Source: Solen grandis | Lineage: Eukaryota; Mollusca; Bivalvia; Adapedonta; Solenidae | Assembly (NCBI GenBank): GCA_021229015.1 | Contig: CM037791.1 | Coordinates: forward strand, 1,945,008-2,009,007 | DNA: 64,000 nucleotides | Reading direction: 5' to 3' | Shown: one piece after another, positions 45,400 to 58,012 of the stretch | Layout: each line of letters starts with the position of its first letter | Position numbering within the stretch: the stretch's first letter is position 1 | Notes under the pieces: generated by a model | Told to the model about the DNA's origin: nothing | What the model saw: only the letters and a program-made list of their open reading frames with translations | The model's database searches: none | Translations under genes and position numbers: made by a program

Positions 45400-47518
45400 C
45401 TATAGCTCACTAGAACACAACATGCTTAAGGTGAGCTATTGTGATCACCCTTCGTCCGTCATCATGCAGCATCAACAAGTGTCTTTAACTCTTTACCTCA
45501 TGAATAGAAGCATTTTGACCTCTTGGCAAACAAAGCAGATACTAATAAGTTTTATTTGCAAAAATATGTTAAAAATCTTAATTTTTAGCTTGCCTGAGCA
45601 CGTGTGAGCTTTTAGGATCAATGGCTGTCCATTGTTCGTCATCTGTCCGTTGTCCATCGTCCACAATTGTTTCAAACGACATCTCTGAAACCAACAGGCC
45701 AAAATTGATAAAACTTGACTATGATGTTCCTTGCATGAAGCTCTACCATAGTTGTTAAAATGGTTCCGGTCCATTGCATATCTGGGTCACAGGAGCTAAA
45801 AATAGATTTTAAAAGTGAAATCTTAAAACATCTTCTCTCCGAAATCACAAGGCCTGGAGCTTAGATATTTGGCGTGTGGCATTGTCTAGTGGACCACTAC
45901 CAAGTGTGTTCAAATAATGACCCTGGGGTCAAAATTGACCCCGCCCTTGGGATCACTTGTTATACCCCCGAAACAAAGTTTGGGGGGTATATAGGAGTCA
46001 CCCGGTGGTCGGTCGGTCGGTTGGTCGGTCGGTCGGTCCAGCGGTCCGTTGCATTTTCCTTGTCCGGAGCATAACTTGAAAACCACAAGTTGGAATTCAA
46101 TACAACTTCATGCAATGATCAAGCACATGGAGAGGAAGTGCAGTGCACAAGAACCATAACTCCATCTTGACTTATTACAGAGTTATTGCCCTTTGTTACT
46201 TTTCCTTGTCCGGAGCATAACTTGAAAAGTACAAGTTTGATTTCAAAACAATTTCATACAATGGTCAACCACAATGAGAGGAAGTGCAGTGCACAAGAAC
46301 CATAACTCTATCTATAGGAATTACAGAGTTATTGCCCTTTGTTACTTTTCCTTGTCCAGAGTATAACTTGTAAACTACTGGTTGGATTTCAAAACAATTT
46401 CATAAATGGTCAACCACAATATGAGGAAGTGCAGTGCACAAGAACCATAACTCTATCTATAGGAATTACAGAGTTATTGCCCTTAGTTACTTTTCCTTGT
46501 CCAGAGTATAACTTGTAAACTACTGGTTGGATTTCAAAACAATTTCATACAATGGTCAACCACAATATGGGAAGTGCAGTGCACAAGAACCATAACTCTA
46601 TCTAGAGTAATTACAGAGTTATTTCCCTTTGTTACTTTTCCTTGTTTTTCTTGTCCTGAACATAACTCGAATATTATACATGGTATATACTTGAAACTTA
46701 AAATGTAAACAGATGGTGACTAGGAGAAGTGCAGTGTCCAAGAACTGTAACCTTATATTTTTAAACTACTGTGACAAACAACCATTATTGACTCTCTATC
46801 AACTTTAAATAAAAACTTTACTTACTTATTACTATCACAACCAATATACTATGTATACAGGTTCTTATCTATGCTCTGCCTGAAGTCTGGCTTCTCCTGC
46901 ATTAAAGTATTTTGCGGGGGTATTAATCACCTTCAGTGATAGCTCTAGTTTTACATAATAGAAAAATCTTCTTGTCAGAACCACAAGGCCTAGAGTTAGA
47001 TATGGTGTGTAACATTGCCTAGTAGACCTCTACCAAGTTTGTTAAAATCATGGTCCTGGGTCAAAATTGGCCCAGACCCAGGGGTCACTATATTTTAGAT
47101 AGACTTAAATAGGAAAAACTAGAAAAATCTTCTTGTCAGAAACCACAAGGCCTAGAGTTTATATATTTTGTGTGTAATATGGCCTAGTAGACCTCTACTA
47201 TGTTTGTTCAAATCATGGCCCTTGGGTCAAAATTTGCCCTGCCCCAGGGGTCACTATATTTATATAGACTTAAATAAGAAACTAGAAAAATCTTCTTGTC
47301 AGAAACCACAAGGCCTAGAGTTAAAATATTTAGTGTGTAACATAGCCTAGTAGATCGCTACCAAGTTTGTTCAAATCATGGCCCTGGGGTCACAATATTC
47401 CCTGCCCTAGGGGTCACTTCTACATGGTTTATGTAATAAGTATGACCCATATATATAAGAGTCAATGAAAGAACTATTTCTCAGGTGAGGGATTCAGGGT
47501 CATCCTGGCCCTCTTGTT
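45400..47518 (+). repeat. Family A head fragment and a further element, with a nested family D insert
   Basis: 45400-45483 is a head-only fragment (AGCTCACTAGAACACAACATGC). It is followed by an M3 fragment (AACTCTTTACCTCATGAATAG) and then a second element from TTTTAGCTTGCCTGAGCACG at 45583. That element runs through CCATTGTTCGTC, units with 'accacaaggcctagag' (about 150-155 bp apart), and a tail CAGGTGAGGGATTCAGGG...CTCTTGT at 47518. A family D element interrupts it at 45960-46950. Confidence 0.7.
45960..46950 (+). repeat. Family D core-repeat element, nested
   Basis: Head TATACCCCCGAAACAAAGTTTGGGGGGTATA is a hairpin, then (GGTCGGTC)n, then five units each starting near TTTTCCTTGTCCGGAGCATAAC, about 148 bp apart (46049, 46198, 46346, 46490, 46636). 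The tail is TTGCGGGGGTATTAATCACC with a TCAC/GTGA stem and CTCTAGTT. The tail GGGGGTATTA mirrors the head TACCCCC. Confidence 0.8.
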
Positions 47519-47845
47519 TAGATATAGCCCTATAAAACATTATGTATATCTTTATCTGAAGGGATACATTTACTTGGTTTCTATGTTTAGAATTATTTGT
47601 AGTAGAGTGTTTTAGCCATACATATTTTTCCACCAAATGACATTACCTTGCATTATGTAACGTAACATCATATGTTTGTTGTTGCTTTTTTGAAAGCAAA
47701 ATCATTAAACCTGACAAAGGCATACAGCTGGAACATTGTTTAATTTTAGTTGAAAAAAAGTGTTTACATTGTATTTTTCACTCCAAAAGAATATGTTAAG
47801 ACTTTTTATATATTTTTTTAAGAAAAGGTACAAGCAGGTGTCAAA

Positions 47846-47970
47846 TAAACCCTTTACCTCATATTGACTTGCTGGAAAAGTGTCTGATCATGGTCTCTCT
47901 CATGGTTGCTCATATAATGTTGTTGCTCAGATTCTAGTCTATGCAGACTGTGTCAAAGAATAAGAGCTGT
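47846..47970 (+). mobile_element. M3-like MITE fragment
   Basis: AACCCTTTACCTCATATTGACTT at the left and remains of the CTGATCATGGTCTC core. The right end is not recognisable. Confidence 0.4.
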
Positions 47971-48299
47971 CCGTAAGGCAGCATGCTCTACTATTCGAAT
48001 GCTTGTCAATAAAATTAAATATTGCAATTAAAGGCAAAATGAGGATCTCTGTATTACCAAAATATACACAAGAGCATAAACATGTGCTAAAGGTTTAAAA
48101 CAATATCTAAAAGAGTTCATTGAAAAAGTGAATTAATACAAAAAGATTAATCAAGTCAGAAGAGGGGAATAATTATGTCAAAATCCAAGACAGAGTTATG
48201 TACTCTTGCCATATGCAAGTAGTGGTGATGGGCATAAACAGGTATTCAAAGTTTCAAAGCAATACCTCGAACGATTAAGTGAAACAAAGAGGTGGTGTG

Positions 48300-48960
48300 A
48301 AAACCTTAACCGAGATTCTTAATAAAAAAGGGGCATAACTTTTAAAATTCATGACAGAACCTGACCCCCAACACAGGTATGCAATTTTATGTCTGAATTA
48401 TGAGGGACATCCATGGAAAGAGATTGTAGATAATAGCAATGTGAAAGTTTTAACAATTTTGCTAAGTTCAAAAGGGGCCATAAATATGGCGTACAACGGA
48501 CAGAGGGTGATCCCAATAGCTCACCTTGAGCATGTTGTGCTCTGGTAAGCAAAAAATCATCTTCTTCAAAACTACTGGCCAGATATCAAAATGTTTTAGT
48601 ACAGATGTTCCTTGGGTAACCCTCTACCAAGATTGCTAAAATAATTCTGATCCATAAAACAAAGCTGCCAGGGGCGGGGCTAATTTGACTTATATGTATA
48701 TAGTGAAAACTTTAAACGACATCTCTGAAACCACTGGACAGAATTTGATTAAGCTTTACGGGATGTTTCTTGGGTAAACCTTCACAAAAGTTGCTAAAAT
48801 AAACTTGATCCATGTAGAATTCTGGTTGCCATGGCAATGGAAAGAAAAAAATTGTGGAGATAATGGCAATGTTAAACAAAACCTGAACATTTCTTGGGAT
48901 GCGGACGCCGTCGTGACTCCAGTAGCTCATCCTATTCTTCAAACAGTTGAGCTAAAAATC
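48300..48960. repeat. Rearranged family A fragments
   Basis: Contains an inverted head (GCTCACCTTGAGCATGTTGTGCTC at 48517) followed by plus-strand units (AAAATCATCTTCTTCAAAAC..., GGTTGCCATGGCAA at 48824) and no tail. A 48952-49045 stretch is an M3 fragment in reverse (CATAAATATTCATGAAGT). Confidence 0.7.
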
Positions 48961-49228
48961 CATAGTTTCATATACCAGTTAAAATCCAGTAAATTGATAT
49001 TTATCAGTCATAAATGTGTACATAAATATTCATGAAGTATAAAAGGCATAGGCCAGTTTCTGTGTCCAATTGAGATATCACATTATTAATTTATGGGTTT
49101 GGTGCTGACCCTACACTGAAATATAGGGGGTCAATAATGTTCATAGGGGGTGTGGTGCTCGCTATATTTCTGTACAAATTGGTATCAAACCCAATAATTG
49201 CTTTGTTTTCCCTAGCTGTTTTCATTTT

Positions 49229-49934
49229 TTAATCCCCCGCCGCAAAGACGGAGGGGGGTGATAGGAATGGCCTTCGTCTGTCCGTCCGTTCATCCGTAAC
49301 GTTTTCGTGTCTGTTCCATATCTCCTATACCTCTTGAAGGATTTTCGTGAAACTTGCCTCAAATGTAAACCTAGTTGAGACGATGTGCAGAACACAGGTG
49401 GCAGCCATGAAGGCTCAAGGTCAAGGTCACACTAGAAGGTTATGTGTTTGAACCTTCAATTTCGTGTCCGCTCCATATCTCCTATACCCCTTTTAGTTTT
49501 TTCATGAATCTTGCCTCAAATATATATCTAACTGAGACGATGTGCAGAACATAGGTTGCAGTCATGTCGGCTCAAGGTCACACTTTAGGATCATGTGTTT
49601 GAACCTTCTATTTCCTTACAATTTCATGTCCGCTCCATATCTCCTATACCCCTTGAAGGATTTTAATGAAACTTGCCTCAAATGTAAACCAAATTGAGAC
49701 GATGTGCAGAACACAGGTGACAGTCATGTTGGCTCAAGTTCAAGGTCACATTTGACGGTTCAGTGTTTATTCCTGGATATTTTTGTTTCCATGCTATATT
49801 TTCTGAACAACAGGAAGTTTTTCATAAGTCAACTACATCAAAATGTTGGCAGAAGCAGGGCAATTTCCTTTAGAGGAAAAACATGTCTCCTCTGTCAGCA
49901 GCGGGGGATATAGCTGTCCTTTGGACTGTCTTGT
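49229..49934 (+). repeat. Family B core-repeat element, complete
   Basis: Head AATCCCCCGCCGCAAAGACGGAGGGGGG, CCTTCGTCTGTCCGTCCG, three units each starting with TTTC(G/A)TGTC.G.TCCATATC (about 49302, 49461, 49622, so 159-161 bp apart), and a tail GCGGGGGATATAGCTGTCC with a GTCC-TTT-GGAC stem and CTTGT. The tail GCGGGGG mirrors the head CCCCCGC. Confidence 0.85.
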
Positions 49935-52900
49935 AAAAATTGTATTAAGCTCTACTGACCATATATGGAACATAGAAATATTTAGGGCAAATGGTTTGAA
50001 ATAAAAACAATAACAACACTGTGTCAACAAAAGTCACCACAGTTTATTCACAGTAATTTAACGCATTGATATCTGAAATGCTTGATGCAGGAAATGAAAC
50101 AAATAATGACATAATACTTATACAGGGGTCAGTAAATTACAACAAAGTAGCCTCACACCATCTGTGCCAAGAAAGAAACATGTGCCCTTTATGCTGCTGC
50201 AGCTTTTCATGTATACACGTGTATAATTATATATTACTTTACACACATGTATATATCATTTATTTACATATATATATTTTTTTACATGAGTGTATATACT
50301 TTTTTTTCACACACACATGCATATACATTGTTTTTACATGTGTGTACTTTTTTTTACAAGTGGATATAATTTTCTTTTCTTAAAATGTGTATATAATTTA
50401 TCTACACACGTGTATTCATATTTTTAACATATAAACATAATTTCATCTTGTATAATAATGAGTATATAGTTATTTATCAAAATAATAAGTAAATACATGA
50501 AGTAATGATTTCTGAAAATAAGATAAATTTTTACTTTCAAAAATAGCAAATCAATTTCAAATTGGAAATAGGTTTTGATTATTTCAGATCTGAAATTAAA
50601 ATCTTGGTGCACTGAGAATTTTAGATAATTTCAATCTAAGAAAATAATGACAAACAAATTCCTGTGAGGAGAAAAATTCAACATTTTAACTCATGGCTGT
50701 ACCACTTGTGAAAATACTGATTTTTGGCCTTACTCGATGAATTGAAATGATATTCCATTGAAACCAACAATTATCCTCTAGTATTTAATATCTTGTATGA
50801 TACATTATAGATCCATTATTCTAGATTTGTTAAGTTTCATCATTCTAATGGCACAGTTGGTTGAGGCTGAAGGAAAAAGCTTTATACATGAAGAAAACAA
50901 CAAGTGGTGATAACCATGACTCTCTCTCCGCAGGGTGGATATAACGTAACAGTTAATGAAATCAATACACTGATAACAGTAAGGTGGAAGTTGAAGCATA
51001 CAGTAAGTAATTAATAATACAGTTATGTGTTCAATAGCTGCTTTTTTAATTTTAAATTACCGTACTGTACCTCTTAAAATGCTGAATGAACCAGTTCAGT
51101 GTTGATCCACAATAAGGTGCTCAATCAGAACATGAATGACAAAATAACACGGTTTAAACTAGGACAAAGCTTTGTTTCTAGCTCTCAAATATTTACAATG
51201 TGTTTCATTAGATTCAAATATAATATCTGGGTTTGCACAGCATTATAGTGGACCTACACTAAAGACAAAATATATGCATTTGGGGAAAATTATCTCCCTT
51301 TATAGTAGAAAAAAATAACAATGGGATATGTCCCTTACTTAGGTTACATAATTATATAGTATGAAACATTTGTTTTGACAGTTTTGTTTTTACACAAAAG
51401 GAAATCAAATATATGAATTGTTAGATGATAAATGAAACATATTGACTATTTTGTTCTTATTAACAATGAAAAAAACACCTGAATTTCAAACTCAGAAAAA
51501 CAGAATGATCAATAAATCTGTCTTTCAATAATATACTGAAACATATTGAATGCCTTTACTTGACTTTCTTAATATTCACATTCTGTAAATTGCTGGCTAG
51601 GTGCAAACTTATTGAATAGGGTTCTTAATTTACATGCAGTCATCATGCACCAAGTCAACATGAGTTAATAAAAACAAGATTTTTAAGATATTTTTTAACT
51701 TAAACAATCTAAAAATGGATTTGATTAAAGTGAATATGGACAGCAAATAGTTCAACAACAACAATGTTTACTGGAATAATAAATACTACAGTCAAAGGCT
51801 TAACATAACTACATTTTAACTGAAACATGGACTAGAATATTAAATAACAAATTAATCTGAATCTTTCTACTAACAAGCCACTGAAACTTAGCATACACAC
51901 TCAAAAACAGACATCCTCCAATCTGAAACTGAACATACCAAATTCCTTCCACACTGGTGGGAATATATTTATATCAGGGAGTATATTTATATCAGGGAGT
52001 ATATTTATACAAAGATAAATCCATCTATCTGATATATCGTATAACTGTTGTTATTTCAAGCTGTGCAAATTTCATTTTTGGCACTCAAAAGAAATTTCAC
52101 ATTTTCATTTTCAGATGATTATCAATATGCATCCTTTTCAACATGGCAACAAAATTGAATAATACCATTATAAATAATTCGCGAAAAACTTGATTATTTG
52201 AGCAGAATTGACCCTCTGTTTAATTGACGCTGGTGTTGGTAAACAGGTGCACCAATTAAACAGGTGAAGACATGTTGATAGTAGAAACTACAACTTCATA
52301 AGATAATTGTGAATATGGTCAGATGAACACTCCAGAAAGAAAGAAAATATACACAATTCTAATTTTGGCAAATCAGCAAAAATAAGAGAAAATCACATTA
52401 TTGCTGGGGGAAAAAATCAACAGTTATACGATAATTAATACATATATCTAAAAGCCTGTAAATTCAAAATGCTCAGCGAACAACGGTGACAGTAGTATAC
52501 AATGCATGCACAGCATGGACATCTATACCCATATATACATATATATTGTACACCCAACAAACGGGACAGCACAGTAGTAACAAGCAAAAGACAAGAAAAT
52601 TATACAATCTGTCCAACCTTAATGTTAATGGCAATGAAAAACCATGGCTCTGTAATCCTGACCACTACCTTACACTGTGACTCAGATGCTTTATCTCATA
52701 CTGACGCATTTTGACACATTAGAAAAAAGAGAAGACCCTAGATAAGGCAACTCTTGGAAGGATTAGTATATCTTAAAAAGAAATTGAATACCAATCATCA
52801 TAGAAAGAAATGAGTTTAAACAACAAAAGAAATGGCATCTTTAAGACACTGGTCAGGTTTACAGAGCTTGAACAGTGACACAGACACGGAATCGGTGATC

Positions 52901-53776
52901 ATAAATATTTTGATTGTAACAGTCATCAGTATACACACAGTTATAAACTGCTTAACACTCACCTACTAAATCAATCTTGTGGTCTTTTAGACCAAATGCA
53001 CATGAAGAACATGTCCAATGATTGATAAAAAAAGAACAACATAACAGTATAATAATAACATTTCACAGTTTGATGTGGTGTTTGTTATTATTGCCATTTT
53101 TTTTATATTTTGCCAGGGTTTCTCAGGAAGTTTGCAGAATATTAACAAGAGTGTTCTTTGGAACACCTCTGCTTACAGCAGGTGACACAAAAAGATATAG
53201 CTGAAAATATTTGTACATTTACAGATTTTAAGTTGATGCAATCTATACTGAAAGTAGAAAACTCTCTAACCTTGATTTTTGGTATCCATGAAACACATAT
53301 ACAGACTTGACACAGGTCAAAGTTGTCCATAACTTTGCAAAAATGGAACATTAATATGGTGCAAAAATATGTGGCATAAGTATTCCATCTTGACAAGATT
53401 TCTTTAAAATAAAAACACACAAAAAACAAGATAGGCTTAAGCAGTAACTAGTTTACAATGTTATCACTTGGCAAGGAATTGTAACATTGAATTAAGCAAG
53501 ACCATAAAGTTTTGAAAAAATCTGCAGCTGAGACACTATGAATGCCTGACACTGACCAATATATTACTGGCAGATGTTTGTGGCATGAAAGATTTTCCAC
53601 TTTCCATTTTGTTGATGTTTGACATTGTTGTGATATTACCCTGAGGCAAAATGTTGACACATGCTCAACATTCCTGCAATTTTAATTTTCATTATAACAA
53701 AATATGTGATTCTGGCACCTGAGTAGCCAATGATGAGATGTTTATCATCATTTTTCTTTATTTGGCCCCTCTCTGA

Positions 53777-53927
53777 TGTTATCACACAATTCTACAAACT
53801 TCCTGGACAACCCTCACATATTCTTATGTTATCACACAATTCTGCAAACTTCCTGGACAACCCTCACATATTTTTGTGTTATCACACAATTCTGAAAACT
53901 TCCTGGACAGCCCTCACATATAAAACA
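53777..53927 (+). repeat. Three 50-bp direct repeats
   Basis: GTTATCACACAATTCT(A/G)CAAAC TTCCTGGACAACCCTCACATATT repeats at 53778, 53828 and 53878, exactly 50 bases apart. The matching 66-codon frame is a shadow. Confidence 0.9.
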
Positions 53928-54089
53928 TAATACTACTTTATTTTCTTGATAAGATGTCTGCTAACATATTGGGAATGAAGAATTGAGTTTTGACAGTTTT
54001 CATACACAAGTCAAAAACTCTGCCTTCAAACTCGTTGACAAATGGAATGGAAGACCAAATTAAAATGTCTACTGTTAAACTACCGGATA

Positions 54090-54385
54090 AAAAAAGTGAC
54101 CTACTGAAATGACCTCTGACCTATTGAGAAGACCTGTGACTAAATTCCAATTTCAAAAGGACATGTGACCAAATGAAATGACCTATGAGACCTAATGAAA
54201 TGATCTGTGACCTACTGAGAGGACCAATGTGACCAAATGAATGACCTATGTGACCTAATGAAATGACCTATGTGACCTAATGAAATGATCTGTGACCTAC
54301 TGATAGGACCAATTTGACCTATTGAAAAGACCTGTGACCTTCTGAGATGACCTGTGTGACCTATTGAAATGACCTGTGACCTTTC
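54090..54385 (+). repeat. GACCTATGTGACCTAATGAAAT minisatellite
   Basis: Degenerate units of 18-24 bases built from TGACCTA(C/A)TGA(A/G)A(T/G)GACC. The minus-strand frame of 99 codons with 'IGHIGHF' repeats is a shadow. Confidence 0.8.
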
Positions 54386-55703
54386 AAGGTTGTTGTGGGC
54401 CAGTGGTAGCAAGGGAAAAATGACTCCCACACAAACTGGTGAGTCTGAATACTGATCATATAGGTCATTATCTGGTACGTTAACGAGGGTTTGACATCTG
54501 AAGACAGACAATTAAGAAAGTATTATAATATCTAAACTCTGTATCATATAAAAACCATAATGCTTCTGACAATGAATTTCAACATTCAACAACACATTTG
54601 TAAACCTTAATATTCTTTCTTACATTAGTATAAACACAGTCCCTAAGCAGCAATGTATAAATTATGACAGATTTGACTACAACAATGCACAAACGATAGT
54701 TCTGTTTACAGTGCAGACCCATTACAACACGCTCCATTATAACACAGACTTCGATATAATATAGCTTCTATCCAGGGACACAAAATCTATACCAAGTTTT
54801 AATCATTGTCATTATAGTCCAATAAAACAGTTTCTAGGTGTAAGTCCAATCATCCTGCATCATAATAGATCTGTAATGTATAACCATGATCTCTTTTCAA
54901 ATGGGGATACATGTACTATCACTTCAAAAATAACCATGGTAATATGTAATAAAAGAAGACACTTACCATATAAGCTTTTACTTTCAACAACAAAATAATT
55001 AGTGCAAATAACAAGTCTTAAAAATCATGTGCTCTAAATTGATTTTTAAGTCTATGATAAATCCAGCTAATTAGTACTGGGAATTTGATTTCTCTTCGTA
55101 GAAACAACTTTCAAGATGGGCTATTGAAAAATATAGAATGTGAAATTTCTGTGACAGGCTGAGATTGAATTTGTGATTATTGCGCAACATTCAGTATACA
55201 TCCAGACCAGTCTTCCAGTTACCTGCAGGATGATCTAGTTTTAAAGAGGTTGCAATTCCTTAAATTGGAAAAAAAGAAAAGTTGAGTGCTAGTTGTTACT
55301 ATAGTAACTAGAAAGACTGGAATATTGCACACTGCCCTGCACAGATAAGCTACCACTACATACATAGCTGACAGCCCAGGGTTGTCATGGTAACAACTGG
55401 TGTATCAAATCATAGTTTCTGTCATACAGTATGAGATAGTGATTAAGTTTTCTGATTACAAAGCATGACGATGTCACACTAACAGTTCTGACCCTTTTCC
55501 AAACAATTACACCATTTTAAACCTTGGCACACAATAGGAAAGCCAGATCAGAAAAGTCAGTATGGTTTTACAGTTTCCCGACTTCACCTCCAAGGTACTG
55601 CAGAGTAGCAGACAGTATAAAACCATACTCCTCCCAGACAGTTAGGGTCTTACACAAGTTACAGAAACCATTCCATAATAGCTCTTGTTTATTAAACAGT
55701 CAA

Positions 55704-55908
55704 AATTTTACCTCATATACTTATGATTAGATGAGTACCAATTTGCTGAACATTTAATGATAAATAAAATGATGGATTTTTCTTTTGTCATGCAGACTTT
55801 GTTGGATCATAGCTACATTATCATAGGAGACCCTAAAGGAGCTGTCTGATCTGGGTCTGCTCTGTTTGCCAATGCCTCCAAATGAGTCTATATAAGGGAA
55901 ACGGTTAA
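55704..55908 (+). mobile_element. M3 MITE
   Basis: AATTTTACCTCATATACTTATG at the left, core CTAAAGGAGCTGTCTGATCTGGGTC, right end GAGTCTATATAAGGGAAACGGTTAA. The left arm of the core is deleted. Confidence 0.65.
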
Positions 55909-56106
55909 ACTTTCTAGAGTTTGGCATGTCAAAAATATATTGGTAGATAAACCTTTTTAAAGATTCCAGACTATATCGTATTATATGGAAAGTAATGATT
56001 ACTTACCAGGTCACATGTCATCTTCATAACTCTGAGCTGAATCTGATTAATCAAAAATATCAAATGTAAGAGCATTTTGTACCAGCTAATTATAGTTCAA
56101 TACAAG

Positions 56107-57256
56107 TACAGTAGAACCTCATCAAACCGAACATCGTTAAGTTTTTTTTTGGTCCCAATTTTTCCCCTTCTTATTTTAACTAAAAATAAAATGTTTAATC
56201 CGAATTTCGCTATTTCGATTTTTTCGCTATTTCAAAGTTAAATCTCGGTCCAGAGTTCACTATTTATACCTATTTTTTAAGTTTTATTTCGAAGTCAATT
56301 TTCGAAGACATATCGCCCTTAACTTCAATCGTACAAGGGTCAGTTTATTTTGCGGCATCACTGGAATGATGGCTCAAGTAAGTTTTTCGCACCTTTTTCC
56401 AGGTAGGGATTATCAGCATGTGTCTGACCGGAAATTATTGATTACTTCTAATCGATGTCTGACAGATTGAGTAACAGACACGCGTCAGCAATAAACCCAG
56501 GTGTCAGATCTTGAGTACTTGTTTTTTTATGTGAATTTAAATTTAGTCAGCAGAGATTAATCATCAATTGTATCTCTGACGTCTCTGCACACTTACGTCC
56601 GAAAGAATTATTGTCTCCAAAGATAATTCCTCACAATTGTCAATGTCAGAACAATCAAGTGATATACCCGGTGTGTCCGGGGGGTATAACTGGGTTTGTC
56701 TCAACCCTATCCGCTGTCAAGCAATCTAGAGAAGGGCCCGGTAACCAAACCGGGAGGATATCTGGATCGGCATAAGGACAGAAGGGGGTTAAACGTAGGC
56801 ACAACTCCAAAACCTATCAAGAAAAGTTTGCGGCCATCCAGGAAGTCGAGAGGAGAATTAAATCAAAAAAGCAAATTGCCGAAGAGTTTGGGGTACCATC
56901 AAACACGCTATCAACTTGGTTGAAACAGAAAGACAATATAACTGTTAATCTGTTTTGTTTTCTTATTATTTCCATACGTATTTGCATACATGTATTAAAG
57001 AAATTTCAATATCAATAATTGTATGTGTTTGTATTTCCGTGAAGACCCTCTTACGTACAGGATCCGTTTTTCATTTCATACCTACCAGTAGTTGTTTTTA
57101 CAACGTAGCGATTTTCACGATACTCACAGGTAATGATAACGCAAACATACATGCACACAAACAGAAATTTATCATTTGATTTTTAATCCGAATTATCATT
57201 ATTTCGAAGTTTTCAGCCCGGTCCCTATGACTTCGGATTAACGAGGTTCTACTGTA
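56107..57256 (+). mobile_element. pogo/Tigger-type DNA transposon, internally deleted
   Basis: TA target duplications at 56107-56108 and 57255-57256 flank an 1146-bp element. It opens CAGTAGAACCTCATCAAACCGAA and closes with the inverse (TTCGGATTAACGAGGTTCTACTG). CAGTAGAACCTC ends and TA duplication are hallmarks of Tigger elements of the Tc1/mariner superfamily. The interior carries a CENP-B-type DNA-binding fragment (56776-57018) but no DDE catalytic domain, so it cannot move by itself. Confidence 0.85.
56776..57018 (+). pseudogene. Tigger transposase N-terminal helix-turn-helix fragment
   Basis: The plus frame, open from a stop at 56773 to TAA at 57016, encodes RHNSKTYQEKFAAIQEVERR, then QIAEEFGVPSNTLSTWLKQK. 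The EKFAAIQEVE helix and the IAEEFGVP..TLSTWLK helix-turn-helix match the CENP-B N-terminal (psq-like) domain that binds transposon ends. After DNIT the sequence turns hydrophobic and unrelated; the second HTH and the catalytic domain are missing. ATG GCT CAA then GTAAGT at about 56370 could be the first exon, with an acceptor near 56780, as in spliced transposase genes. The frame has no ATG of its own. The open frame at 56696-56923 is a shadow. Confidence 0.75.
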
Positions 57257-57769
57257 CATGTGTACTTAAGACAATTTCATCTAAGCTCATTGTCCTGTGA
57301 AACCATGACAACCCTGGCTACAGCCATGGCAATCAAACAGTGTATGACAAGAACAACATAATGCAAGAATCATATTTCTGTACATTGTTAATTTATATCT
57401 TTTTTTATTTTTTCCTCACTTTGATTTCCATACTTTATAGAAAACCAGTAACAAGCAACTTAATTGAGCTTATAATCTGTGTCATCAAACACTCTCCTAA
57501 TTGATTTTTGTGTGGTTGTAACATTTATGTAAAGTTAGGTTATCTTTCAAATAAATAGACTTGACAATGAGATATAACTGTATCTGTAGACTGCATGATA
57601 TACCAATTAAATTTGTAATTATTCCCTTCTTGCTTTGAAATATTCTGAATTTCTTGGCTGCTTCAGACTTTTGTAAACAACATTGTGCTTTGACTAATTA
57701 AAATTTATATTCTTGGAAAGTGCCTAACACTCTTCAATACTGTGGAAACCCAATTCCCCTCACAAGGAT

Positions 57770-58012
57770 TTAACCCTTTCCCTCATAAAGGAAACCATGA
57801 AAAGACCTATGCGAACAGCATAAAACCAGATCAGTCTGCGAGTAACTCGCTTAGCTGATCAGGTTTTATGCTGTTCGCTGCTCCTCAGTGGTCTGGAAAT
57901 GAGGATTTTATAATTAAATTTGGTAAGGTTTGAGTTTGGCTTTCTGCAGATCAGGCTTTATGTGGTACCTATTGAGTGCGTCAAAATGAGTCTATATGAG
58001 GGAAAGGGTTAA
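57770..58012 (-). mobile_element. M1 MITE, reverse orientation
   Basis: 243 bases, TTAA at both ends, perfect CCCTTTCCCTCATA ends. The core palindrome carries a few substitutions (GCTTAGCTGATCAGG). Confidence 0.9.

Larger units (their letters stand above)
31001..49934. other. Gene-poor repeat mosaic
   Basis: Outside the repeats listed separately I find no exon I can support. The sequence is AT-rich with many A/T runs, a (TA)n run near 40965, GAAA-rich sequence at 44170-44250 and a 17-bp direct duplication at 44625-44655 (TGATATCACATGCATTG twice). The first few hundred bases probably hold the 3' untranslated region of the UBL-Death-domain gene. I could not place its polyadenylation site with confidence. 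Open frames here are 60-105 codons with no domains. Confidence 0.5.
49935..56106. other. No gene recognised; simple and tandem repeats
   Basis: AT-rich. 50205-50420 is a degenerate run of ACACATGTATATA/TTTTTTAC words. 51960-52012 has three copies of GTATATTTATATCAGGGA. 52684-52790 resembles an M3 fragment. 55704-55908 is an M3 MITE (listed separately). All open frames are 60-100 codons without domains. Part of this may be the distal 3' untranslated region of the RING gene to the right, but nothing shows that. Confidence 0.45.

Noticed and set aside
56696..56923. 75-codon ORF in the pogo element
   Set aside because: It overlaps the real helix-turn-helix frame in another register and matches no transposase motif.
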